Positions 28,494-35,730 of a DNA stretch of 35,730 nucleotides are shown here, in pieces (position 1 is the stretch's first letter; each line of letters starts with the position of its first letter). A program made the position numbers and the translations under genes. Source of the stretch: Opitutus sp. (GTDB lineage Bacteria; Verrucomicrobiota; Verrucomicrobiia; Opitutales; Opitutaceae); assembly GCA_009695305.1 (NCBI GenBank), contig SIBG01000040.1, forward strand, positions 1 to 35,730, in the 5' to 3' direction. The notes under the pieces were generated by a model, which was not told the origin of the DNA, made no database searches, and saw only the letters and a program-made list of their open reading frames with translations.

Positions 28494-30872
28494 GTGGTTA
28501 AACCTCCGTCCAGTTCTCCCTCCACCTCGCTCACCGGTGTGCTTGAGCGCATCGTGTTTTCCAACGAGGAAAACCACTACACCATCGCGGAGTTTCGCCC
28601 CGAGCCGGGTCGCGACGATCTCCCCGGTGCGCGCATCGAACCGGTCACCATCGTCGGCCCGCTGCCCGGCGTCGAATGCGGCGAGACGCTGCACCTCACC
28701 GGCGAGTGGACGCGCCACACCCAGCACGGCGCGCAGTTCAAGATCACTGCGTTCAAAAGCGAGTTGCCTTCGAGCGTCTACGGCATCCGCAAATATCTCG
28801 GCAGCGGCCTCGTCCCCGGCATCGGCAAGGTCTACGCCAACAAGATCGTCGACGCCTTCGGCACCGACACTTTCCGCGTCCTTAGCGAGGAATCCGCGAA
28901 GCTGCGCGACGTCCCCGGCATCGGCAAAAAACGCGCGACCGCCATCAAGACCGCGTGGGACGGAAAGCGCACCGAACGCGAACTCTACATTTTTCTCCAA
29001 ACCTACGGCGTCACGCCGGGCCAGTGCGTCAAGCTCGTCGAGCATTTCGGCGCCCAGGCGAAGACCGTTCTCGAACACGAACCCTATCGCGTCGCCCGCG
29101 AAATTGACGGCATCGGCTTCAAGACCGCCGACCGCATCGCGATCAATCTCGGCTTCGCCAACGATGCCCCCCCGCGCCTCGACGCCGGCCTCATCTTCGC
29201 GCTCGAGACGTTGCAGGACGAAGGCCACACCGCGTTCCGCGAAGCCGACCTCATCGACTACTCGGCGAACCAGCTCGAAACCGACTCCAAACTCCTCGCG
29301 GTCCGCATCGCCGCCCTCGTCGATTCCAAAGCCCTCGTCCGCCACCAGCCCGAAACTGTGGGAGGGGCTTTACGCCCCGACCGAACGGCCAACCCACTCC
29401 CGTCGGGGCATAAAGCCCCTCCCACAACCAATCCCCTCTCCGGCTCCGCCCTCATCCAACTCCCCCACAACGATCGCGCCGAGGCGAAGATCGCCGGGGT
29501 CGTCGCCCGGCTCACGCGCGTCGCGAGCGGCCTGCCGCCAATCAAAGCCGAGGCCGCCGTCGAGTGGGCGGAGAAAAAAGCTGGGATCGTGTTCCACGAG
29601 CTGCAGCGCGCCGCCGTCAGAAACGCCCTCACGCACAAGCTCACGATTCTCACTGGCGGTCCCGGCACCGGCAAAACGACCATCCTCCGCGCGCTCGTCG
29701 ACATCCTCAAAGCGAAGAAAGTCCGCCTCCACCTCGCCGCCCCCACCGGCCGCGCCGCGCAGCGTCTCACGGAGACGACGGGCGGCTTCGCCTCCACGAT
29801 TCACCGGCTGCTGAAATACGATCCCGCCGGCGGAGGTTTCCTCTCCAACGAGAACACGCCGCTCGCGACCGACTTCCTCGTGCTCGACGAAGCCTCGATG
29901 CTCGACACCCGCCTCGCGGCCGCGCTGATGCAGGCCGTGCCGTCGCGTGCGCACCTGCTGCTCGTGGGCGACATCGACCAGCTCCCCAGCGTCGGCGCCG
30001 GCAACGTCCTCAAGGATCTGATCGCGGCCAGCGCGTCCGTTTCCGAGTCATTCGGCAATCGGCATTCGGCAATTGGCATTCCCACCACCCGCCTGTCCGT
30101 CATCTACCGCCAAAGAGATCAGAGCGGCATCGTCACGACCGCGCACGCGATCAACGCCGGCGATCCCTCGCTCCCTCCCGTCGTCCAAAACGTTGCCGAC
30201 GCGCAAGTCTGGGCCGACCTCAATTTCATCGCCGCCACCGACACTGAAGATTGCGTGCGCAAGGTCGTCGAACTCGTGACCGAGTTCATTCCGCGCAAAC
30301 TCAAATGGCCCGACCCCATCGCCGACGTGCAGGTGCTTGCGCCGATGCACAAAGGCGTGGCCGGCGTCGCGAATTTCAACGTGCAGCTTCAAACCGCGCT
30401 GAATGGTTCGACTTCGCTCACCACCGGTCCTCGCGCACACGGAATCCGCACCGCCACCGGCGAATTCCGTCCACGCGACAAAGTCATCCAGCTCCGCAAC
30501 AACTACGACAAAAACCTCTTCAACGGCGACATCGGCACCATCACCGCTGTGCATGGCGACCGTGGCACGCTCGAAGCGAACTTCGACGGCGTGCGCCACG
30601 AGTTCACCCGCGGCGAGTGCGGCGACCTCGCCCTCGCCTACGCCATCACGATCCACAAGAGTCAGGGCAGCGAATATCCCGTGGTAATCATCCCGCTGCT
30701 GAAAGCGCACTTCATGATGCTCCAGCGAAACCTGATCTACACCGCGATCACCCGTGGACGAAAAAAAGTTTTCCTCGTCGGCGAGCCCGCCGCCTACGCC
30801 ATGGCCGTGCGTAACAGCGAATCAAAGCAACGCGTCACGCATCTCCGGGAAAAAATCGCTGCTTCGGCGTAG
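28494..30872 (+). CDS. recD2: RecD2-type superfamily 1 DNA helicase with two inserts
   Basis: A 792-residue protein in this start model. An N-terminal OB-like region (LTGVLERIVFSNEENHYTIA) is followed by helix-hairpin-helix repeats (GLVPGIGKVYANKIV, VPGIGKKRATAI, DGIGFKTADRIA) and a helicase core. Walker A is GGPGTGKTT (388-396), then VLDEASMLD, VGDIDQLPSVGAGN, SVIYRQ, TIHKSQGSEYP and YTAITRGRKK. RecD2 proteins unwind DNA 5'-3' without RecBC. Two non-family stretches sit in it: a REP-type palindrome around residues 288-311 and a 14-bp tandem repeat near residue 520. Both keep the frame open. The start is uncertain (GTG 28494 or TTG 28461). Confidence 0.9.
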   Translation: MVKPPSSSPSTSLTGVLERIVFSNEENHYTIAEFRPEPGRDDLPGARIEPVTIVGPLPGVECGETLHLTGEWTRHTQHGAQFKITAFKSELPSSVYGIRKYLGSGLVPGIGKVYANKIVDAFGTDTFRVLSEESAKLRDVPGIGKKRATAIKTAWDGKRTERELYIFLQTYGVTPGQCVKLVEHFGAQAKTVLEHEPYRVAREIDGIGFKTADRIAINLGFANDAPPRLDAGLIFALETLQDEGHTAFREADLIDYSANQLETDSKLLAVRIAALVDSKALVRHQPETVGGALRPDRTANPLPSGHKAPPTTNPLSGSALIQLPHNDRAEAKIAGVVARLTRVASGLPPIKAEAAVEWAEKKAGIVFHELQRAAVRNALTHKLTILTGGPGTGKTTILRALVDILKAKKVRLHLAAPTGRAAQRLTETTGGFASTIHRLLKYDPAGGGFLSNENTPLATDFLVLDEASMLDTRLAAALMQAVPSRAHLLLVGDIDQLPSVGAGNVLKDLIAASASVSESFGNRHSAIGIPTTRLSVIYRQRDQSGIVTTAHAINAGDPSLPPVVQNVADAQVWADLNFIAATDTEDCVRKVVELVTEFIPRKLKWPDPIADVQVLAPMHKGVAGVANFNVQLQTALNGSTSLTTGPRAHGIRTATGEFRPRDKVIQLRNNYDKNLFNGDIGTITAVHGDRGTLEANFDGVRHEFTRGECGDLALAYAITIHKSQGSEYPVVIIPLLKAHFMMLQRNLIYTAITRGRKKVFLVGEPAAYAMAVRNSESKQRVTHLREKIAASA
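29357..29426. repeat. REP-like palindrome, family B copy 2, inside recD2
   Basis: TGTGGGAGGGGCTTTACGCC at the left and GGCATAAAGCCCCTCCCACA at the right form a near-perfect palindrome. It is translated as an ALRPDRTANPLPSGHKAPP-type loop between the HhH region and the helicase core, with the frame kept. Confidence 0.85.
30049..30083. repeat. Tandem 14-bp repeat inside recD2
   Basis: CATTCGGCAATCGG (30049-30062) is followed by CATTCGGCAATTGG (30063-30076) and a partial third unit. It adds about 15-17 residues between the QLPSVGAGN motif and the next helicase motif (SVIYRQ). Confidence 0.7.
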
Positions 30873-30923
30873 GTCAGGTCTCCAATCTGATCATTCCTGC
30901 GCAAGCCGCGCCGCCCCGATCTT

Positions 30924-31140
30924 TTACTTTAGTCCCGGGTTGCCCTGAGCCGCGGTCGTCCGGTCAAAGAAGACCACCACATCAAAGTAGTCGCGCGGCA
31001 CGATACTCAGCCGGTTGTTGTCGTCGTCCTCCGCGCCCAGCCAACTCGCGGCGGCGGGATCGTCCACCGGCGCCTGAAAATCCAGCGCGAAAATCGGCGG
31101 CCCGACGCGCGCCAACACGCCGTCAAACGTCTCCGGCCCA
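30924..31140 (-). pseudogene. C-terminal remnant resembling an erythromycin-esterase-type protein
   Basis: Read on the minus strand, the segment TFDGVLARVGPPIFALDF, then ASWLGAED and PRDYFDVVVFFDRTTAA, resembles the C-terminal end of erythromycin-esterase-like hydrolases, which typically finish with a DxxxFxDRTTxARP-like stretch. Upstream of about 31140 the frame turns into low-complexity Gly/Arg sequence with no homology I can see and no full-length gene. I read it as a fossil fragment. The family call is from memory of the pattern and is tentative. This occupies most of the 30873-31291 gap; the helicase stop at 30872 merges into a single GTAG-type repeat arm. Confidence 0.4.
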
Positions 31141-31291
31141 CCGCCCCGGCCGCCGCAAGGCCAACCGCCAGCGCCACTACTTCCGGCCTGCACCGGCCTG
31201 CATACCCGCATCCGCCAACGCGAAAAAAATCGCCCGCGACGCTGCGCGCTGCGAAAACCCCTGCGCCGCGACCGGCCAGAACGTCACGAAT

Positions 31292-32299
31292 ATGAAATCA
31301 GCAACTTTCCTCCTCAGCGTTACACTCACGTTCCTTGCCGCCTGTTCGACCATGCCGCCGCCAACCGCCGGCCGGATGCCAGCGCCCGCTCCGGAATTCT
31401 GGCTCGACCTCACCCGGGGCGCCGAGGTCACCGACCAGAATGTGCTCACCGACCTGGCCACCGCCGGCGCGATCTTCGTCGGCGAAGCCCATTCGATCAC
31501 GCGGCATCACGAGGTGCAGCTGTGGCTCCTGCAGGAACTCTTCGCGCGCAAGGTGCCGCTCGTCCTCGGCCTCGAACAACTCGAGGCGCGCGACCAACCA
31601 GCCGTCGACCGCTACAACCGCCGCGAGATCGATTTCGCTACGCTCGCCCAGGAAATCAACTGGGCGAAGAAATGGGCCAACTATACCGACTACCGTGCGC
31701 TCTGCGAATTTGCCCGCCAGCACCGCTTCCCCATCCGCGCGCTCAACGCCCCCGCCGACCTCATCCGGGCCGTCAGCCGCGGCGGCGGTGTCGCCAAACT
31801 CCCGCCCGACCAGCGCGCGCAACTCCCGGCCGAAATCTTCACCGACGATCCCGTTTACGAACGCCTCACCAACCTCGAACTCGCCGTCCACATGGCGATG
31901 GACCCCGCGAAACTGCGGCCCGTGTTCGAAGCCCAGGTCGCGCGCGATGAAACCATGGCCGCCAACATCGTCGCCGCTCGCCGCATCGACGCGACCGCCG
32001 GAAACCCGCGCACCGCCTTCGTCGTCGTGGGCGCCGGCCACATGCGCTTCGGCCTCGGCACCGCCGAACGCGTGCGCCGCCGCGACCCCGGCGTCGTCGA
32101 GCGCCTCGTGATTATCACCGAGAGCGGTCAGTTGACGCTGACCGATGCGCAGAAGGCCCAAAGTCGTGACGCCCCCATCTTGCACGCCGATCTCCGCGCC
32201 ATCGGCCGCCCGCCCGCCGACTACGTCCGCGTGCTCCCGCGCGCAGCGCCGCCGAACCTGCCGCCCGGCCATCCCCCGATTCCGTCACCCGGAAATTGA
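31292..32299 (+). CDS. ChaN-like (DUF399) lipoprotein
   Basis: A 335-residue lipoprotein: lipobox LTFLAACS (Cys18) then a globular domain with IFVGEAHSITRHHEVQL, LVLGLEQLEARDQPAV, NWAKKWANYTDYRAL, ALNAPADLIRAVSRGG and VVGAGHMRFGLG, which are features of ChaN, an iron-regulated haem-binding lipoprotein family. His66 in GEAHS and the AGHM His are the probable ligand or active residues. The role in haem or iron handling is inferred from family. A Pro-rich tail ends the protein. It converges with the symporter gene; the 124-base gap holds nothing I recognise. Confidence 0.8.
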   Translation: MKSATFLLSVTLTFLAACSTMPPPTAGRMPAPAPEFWLDLTRGAEVTDQNVLTDLATAGAIFVGEAHSITRHHEVQLWLLQELFARKVPLVLGLEQLEARDQPAVDRYNRREIDFATLAQEINWAKKWANYTDYRALCEFARQHRFPIRALNAPADLIRAVSRGGGVAKLPPDQRAQLPAEIFTDDPVYERLTNLELAVHMAMDPAKLRPVFEAQVARDETMAANIVAARRIDATAGNPRTAFVVVGAGHMRFGLGTAERVRRRDPGVVERLVIITESGQLTLTDAQKAQSRDAPILHADLRAIGRPPADYVRVLPRAAPPNLPPGHPPIPSPGN

Positions 32300-32423
32300 A
32301 ACCGAACGCGGATGGCCTCGGCGATTCAGCCCAGCGGTGCATCTTCCGCTCAACGCGAAATTTTTCGGTAGGTGGGTGCGAACCGTCAAAGCCCGGCGGT
32401 TTACCACCGTCCACGCTCCAGCC

Positions 32424-33962
32424 TTATTCGCCCGCCCCGTTCCGCCGGTCCCAAACCGTCAGACCCGCCAGACTTTTTTTCGCGACGTCGCCCCCGCAGC
32501 ACAGACTCGCGAGGTAGCCGACGACGATGCACGACGCCACCGCCACAAACCCGTGCAGAAACGCGCTCGTCTGGGTGAACGTTTGCACCACCCACGTCAC
32601 GAGCACGCTGGTGAGCACGCCGATGATGACGCCGGTGGAGTTGGCCCGCCGCGACATCAGCCCGAGCGCAAATACCCCCGGAAATCCGCCACCGATCAAC
32701 GCGATCAACTTCAGGTATTCGTCCCACAGCGAAGCCGCGCCGCGCCACGCCAGCCACGCCGCCATCCCCGTGGCGATCGCTCCCGCCGCCAGCGTGGACA
32801 CCCGCGCGAGCCGCAGCCGCTGCTGCTCCGTGGCTCCCGGCCGCAGCGTCCCCTGAAAGTCGCTCACGACGATCCCCGCTGTGGCGTTCATCGCGCTGCT
32901 CAACGCCCCCATGCCCGCGGCAAACAGGCCCGCGATGATCAGGCCCACCACGCCGCGCGGCACTTCGTTCGCGATGAAGTAGGGAAAAATCGCATCGCTG
33001 GCCAGGCCCGCCGCCAGGCGATCGGGATGCGCGCGATAGAACGCCCACAACATTGTGCCGACGAAAAAAAACATCACCGAGCCCGCCATCCCGATCAGGT
33101 TGCCCATCACCACCGCCCGCCGCGCCTCGCGCGGATCCGCCGTCGCCAGCATCCGCTGCATCAAGGGCTGATCACCCAGCACCACGAAGATATGCCCGAA
33201 AAACATCCCGACAAACACCGCCACCGTCGGCTGCGTGAGATTCCACTCCGTCGAGATCACTTGGAATTTCCCCGCCGTGCCCGCCGTCTCAATCATCGCG
33301 CCGAACCCACCCTCGACGCCGTGCGCCATGCAGGCCAGCGCCACAAACACGCCGCACACCGTCACGCCCACCTGCATCACATCCGTCCACACCACGGCTT
33401 CGAAGCCACCCTCCATCGCGTAAATCGTCGTGACGACACCCATCAACAGAATGCTCGCGTAGACGTTGAACCCCGTGACGGTGGACAGCGCGAGCGCCGG
33501 CAGCAGCATGACCACGCTCATCCGTCCGCCCACCTTGAGGAGAATCGCCAGCCCGGCGCCCACCAGCCGCACGCGCGAGTCGAATCGTTGCTCCAGGTAA
33601 CCGAAAATCGTGATGAGATTCAGCCGCCGCAACGCGCCCACAAACACGACGCCCACGAGCACCCCCGCGAACGCCTGCGCCGGGGCCGAGCCGAAGGAAA
33701 GCCAGTCCGCGCCAAACGACCGCGCGGGCAGCGCCATGAAACTGATGCTGCTCGTCGCCGTGGCCATGAAACTGATCGCGGCGGCCCACCACGGGAGCCG
33801 CCGGTCACCGAGAATAAATTCGCCGCTCGACTGTTTCTTTCGCCGCCACCACCAGCCGATCGCGAGCGTCGCGGTAAAGTAGACGGCCAGCATGGCATAG
33901 TCCGGCCACGTGAGCGTGCGGGGCGAAACAACGGCGACAAGTGGAGTGGCGAGCAGCAGCAT
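32424..33962 (-). CDS. Sodium:solute symporter (SSS family)
   Basis: A 512-residue inner-membrane transporter with about 13 hydrophobic helices. Family features: YAMLAVYFTATLAIGWWWRR at the first helix, SFMATATSSISFMALPARSF (sodium-site Ser/Thr region), the glycine-rich segment FAGVLVGVVFV, GDQPLMQRMLATADPREARR, and AAGMGALSSAMNATAGIVVSD. Solute not predictable; relatives carry sugars, sialic acid, proline or monocarboxylates. The ATG at 33962 is used because the open frame above it lacks any transporter character. It diverges from the sulfite-oxidase-like gene set. Confidence 0.9.
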   Translation of the reverse strand: MLLLATPLVAVVSPRTLTWPDYAMLAVYFTATLAIGWWWRRKKQSSGEFILGDRRLPWWAAAISFMATATSSISFMALPARSFGADWLSFGSAPAQAFAGVLVGVVFVGALRRLNLITIFGYLEQRFDSRVRLVGAGLAILLKVGGRMSVVMLLPALALSTVTGFNVYASILLMGVVTTIYAMEGGFEAVVWTDVMQVGVTVCGVFVALACMAHGVEGGFGAMIETAGTAGKFQVISTEWNLTQPTVAVFVGMFFGHIFVVLGDQPLMQRMLATADPREARRAVVMGNLIGMAGSVMFFFVGTMLWAFYRAHPDRLAAGLASDAIFPYFIANEVPRGVVGLIIAGLFAAGMGALSSAMNATAGIVVSDFQGTLRPGATEQQRLRLARVSTLAAGAIATGMAAWLAWRGAASLWDEYLKLIALIGGGFPGVFALGLMSRRANSTGVIIGVLTSVLVTWVVQTFTQTSAFLHGFVAVASCIVVGYLASLCCGGDVAKKSLAGLTVWDRRNGAGE

Positions 33963-34301
33963 GGGGAGGGAATGGGCGGGGGCAGGCGGAGCGACGCCAC
34001 CTTGGTGCGACGCCGCCAGCGACGGCGAATGAATTCCGCGAGGGCTCCGGGCTGAGCCAAAAACTGAAGTCCGTGATGGAGCGTGTTGTCCCCAACGCGC
34101 TGGATTGCGAGGTGGATTCCCGCAGCGTCTTGCGGCCAAGTGACCCTGCCTTTCCACTGCATCGTTGGCTTCGCCCGAACCCGCCTGCACTCGCCGGAGT
34201 GCGACCCGCCGCAGCTCGGGCTACCGCCAAAAAACAATTTGCGCCCACTCCTTCCTCGCCCGTCCCTTGACGGTCCCGACGATTCGTGCACCGTCGGCCG
34301 C
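33963..34301. other. Divergent intergenic region, no gene recognised
   Basis: Between the symporter start and the small coupled reading frame at 34302 I see no convincing gene, repeat or clear promoter. A TTGACG at 34267-34272 has no good -10 partner. Confidence 0.5.
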
Positions 34302-34436
34302 ATGAGCACATCCTTCAATTTGGATGACACCCTGCCGGCCGCGGTCCGCGCTGACCCCGGCGTCAACGGGCAGACGGCCCCAACCCACGACGGCCGGTTC
34401 GCGCTCCTTCAACGCGCCTCGTCCGCCCGCGCATGA
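34302..34436 (+). CDS. Small 44-residue open reading frame coupled to the molybdoenzyme gene
   Basis: Starts MSTSFNLDDTLPAAVRADPG and ends QRASSARA. Its TGA stop lies within ATGATGA, overlapping the start of the next gene, as in translational coupling. No signal peptide, membrane helix or family is recognised. It could be a leader peptide, a small partner or a chance frame; the high GC makes chance frames common. Confidence 0.3.
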   Translation: MSTSFNLDDTLPAAVRADPGVNGQTAPTHDGRFALLQRASSARA

Positions 34437-35674
34437 TGAGCCCCCGCACTCCGGCCACACCGGCCATCGACCGCCGCCGGTTTCTCAAAACCTCCGGCCT
34501 CCTCCTCGCCAGCGCGACTCTCAGTCGCTCGCTCACTCACGCCGCGGACGACCGCCTTGTCCTGCCGTTTGCCAACGGTCAACGCGACCTCGTGGCGTAT
34601 CCGCAAAAGCGCCCGCTCATCGTCCTCACTTCGCGCCCGCCCCAACTGGAGACGCCTTTCGCCGTGTTCAACGAGGGCACGATCACGCCGAACGACGCCT
34701 TCTTCGTCCGCTATCATCTCAGCGATATCCCCACGAAGATCGACCCCGCGACCTTTCGCCTTCGCGTGCGCGGCAAAGTCACCACCCCGCTCGAACTCTC
34801 CCTCGACGAGCTGAAGCGGCTGGCGCCGCCCGTTGAACTCACCGCCGTCAACCAATGCTCCGGCAACAGCCGCGGTTTCTTCAACCCCCGCGTCAACGGC
34901 GGCCAACTCGGCCACGGCGCGATGGGCAATGCCCGCTGGACCGGCATCCCGCTCGGCGCCGTCCTCGAAAAAGCCGGCCTGGCCGCCGGTGCCCGCCAAG
35001 TTTCTTTCAACGGCCTCGACCGCGGCCCGGTCGACGCCACCCCCGATTTCATCAAGGCCCTCGACGTGGATCACGCCCTCGACGGCGAAGTCATGCTCGC
35101 CTGGGCCATGAACGGCGAGGACCTCCCGCTGCTCAACGGCTACCCGCTCCGCCTCGTCGTCCCCGGCTACTTTGGCACGTATTGGGTCAAGCATGTCAAC
35201 GACCTCGAGGTCCTCGATAGCGTCTACACCGGCTTCTGGATGGCGACCGCCTACCGCGTCGCCGACAATCCCAGCCACTCCGTCGCGCCCGGCACCGCGC
35301 CGAAGAAAACCGTCCCCATCTCCCGTTTCACGATCCGCTCGTTCATCACGAGCCTCCTCGACAACGCCACGATCCCCGCCGGCCGCGAGACCACGGTGCG
35401 CGGCATCGCGTTCGACAGCGGCCACGGCCTCCGCGAGGTCACCTTCTCGAGTGATGGTGGCCAGACGTGGCGCGCGGCCACGCTCGGCGCCGACAGCGGT
35501 CGCTACGGCTTCCGGGAGTGGCGCATCGGCTTCACGCCGCCGCAGCGCGGCCGCCACACGCTGATGGCGCGCGCCCTGAACCGCATCGGCGAAACCCAAC
35601 CGCTCGAGCCACTCTGGAACCCTGCCGGCTACGCCCGCAACGTCGTCGAAACCGTCCGCGTGGAGGCCGTATGA
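34433..35674 (+). CDS. Tat-exported sulfite-oxidase-family molybdoenzyme
   Basis: A 413-residue periplasmic oxidoreductase. The twin-arginine signal DRRRFLKTSG with hydrophobic stretch and SLTHAA indicates folded export. The molybdopterin domain has FFVRYHLSDIP, VNQCSGNSRGFF (Cys142, the likely Mo ligand), RWTGIPLGAVLEKAG, PLLNGYPLRLVVPGYFGTYW and VKHVND. A C-terminal Mo-co dimerisation domain follows (GIAFDSGHGLREV, VTFSSDGGQTWRAA). Family members oxidise sulfite to sulfate and pass electrons to a cytochrome c. Sulfite as substrate is plausible but not provable here. Its stop overlaps the next start as ATGA. Confidence 0.9.
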   Translation: MMSPRTPATPAIDRRRFLKTSGLLLASATLSRSLTHAADDRLVLPFANGQRDLVAYPQKRPLIVLTSRPPQLETPFAVFNEGTITPNDAFFVRYHLSDIPTKIDPATFRLRVRGKVTTPLELSLDELKRLAPPVELTAVNQCSGNSRGFFNPRVNGGQLGHGAMGNARWTGIPLGAVLEKAGLAAGARQVSFNGLDRGPVDATPDFIKALDVDHALDGEVMLAWAMNGEDLPLLNGYPLRLVVPGYFGTYWVKHVNDLEVLDSVYTGFWMATAYRVADNPSHSVAPGTAPKKTVPISRFTIRSFITSLLDNATIPAGRETTVRGIAFDSGHGLREVTFSSDGGQTWRAATLGADSGRYGFREWRIGFTPPQRGRHTLMARALNRIGETQPLEPLWNPAGYARNVVETVRVEAV

Positions 35675-35730
35675 AAATAGTTAGACGCCTCGACCCGTCG
35701 GCGCACCGCCCCACGGCCATTGCCCACCCT
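35671..35730 (+). CDS. Start of a gene coupled to the molybdoenzyme (possible cytochrome c subunit), truncated by window end
   Basis: From the ATG at 35671 the frame is open to the window end (MKIVRRLDPSAHRPTAIAHP). It overlaps the upstream stop by four bases (ATGA). In sulfite-oxidase operons the next gene often encodes a cytochrome c partner (SorB), but 20 residues are too few to identify it. Confidence 0.45.
   Translation, partial: MKIVRRLDPSAHRPTAIAHP

Noticed and set aside
32145..34055. Open frame of 636 codons on the plus strand opposite the symporter
   Set aside because: His/Arg-rich translation is the reverse of membrane-helix codons; no family resemblance.
1..35730. CRISPR arrays, tRNA or rRNA genes and a BMC-T gene
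   Set aside because: Looked for by eye on both strands; no regularly spaced repeats, cloverleaf-like or rRNA sequences, or tandem BMC-domain gene were found. Short or unusual RNAs could be missed without computation.

Overview
The window looks like a chromosomal segment of a high-GC, Gram-negative polysaccharide degrader of the PVC group, most likely a verrucomicrobial (Opitutaceae-like) bacterium. This is an inference from four things: a Planctomycetes/Verrucomicrobia-type bacterial microcompartment (BMC) operon, a large TonB-dependent receptor next to PL1/CE8/sulfatase genes, an LL-diaminopimelate aminotransferase, and many REP-like intergenic palindromes. No rRNA, tRNA or CRISPR array was seen.

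Layout. (1) 1-1078 is eroded DNA: the end of an IS3-like element that has cut off an M13 peptidase gene, then the remains of a toxin-antitoxin pair whose perfect operator palindrome survives. (2) 1113-8426, minus strand, is a carbohydrate cluster: TonB-dependent receptor, PL1 pectate lyase, CE8 pectinesterase and an S1 sulfatase. (3) 8442-19249 is the centre of the window. A fused rhamnulose-1-phosphate aldolase/dehydrogenase gene diverges from a DeoR-type regulator. The regulator is followed by pduL, BMC-H, BMC-H, acetate kinase, BMC-H, BMC-P, CoA-acylating aldehyde dehydrogenase, BMC-P, BMC-P, class II aldolase and an LDH/MDH-family dehydrogenase. (4) 19250-28000 holds housekeeping genes: panC, dapL, a Fic-family protein with an unusual promoter, an Mla/MCE lipid-transport operon (STAS-MlaE, MlaF, MlaD, PqiC-like lipoprotein) and a HAD phosphatase. 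(5) 28000-35730 holds an orphan VapB-like antitoxin, a RecD2-type helicase carrying two repeat-derived inserts, an esterase remnant, a ChaN-like lipoprotein, a sodium:solute symporter, and a sulfite-oxidase-like Tat-exported molybdoenzyme with the start of a coupled downstream gene.

How the genes fit together (inference). Pectin-type polymers would be bound and cut by the receptor/PL1/CE8/sulfatase set. Released deoxy sugars (rhamnose or fucose) would reach the ketose-1-phosphate stage through enzymes not in this window. Aldolase cleavage gives DHAP and lactaldehyde. Inside the BMC, lactaldehyde is oxidised to an acyl-CoA (ALDH), converted to acyl-phosphate (PduL) and then to acid plus ATP (acetate-kinase homologue), while the LDH/MDH homologue would recycle NADH. 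The two divergent promoters share a 21-bp palindromic site, which suggests the DeoR protein controls both arms. Points most worth checking are that shared operator, the altered active site of the acetate-kinase homologue, the malate-type Arg in the lactate-type dehydrogenase, the Fic protein lacking its catalytic His but flanked by a five-copy inverted repeat, and REP-type DNA inserted in frame in recD2.
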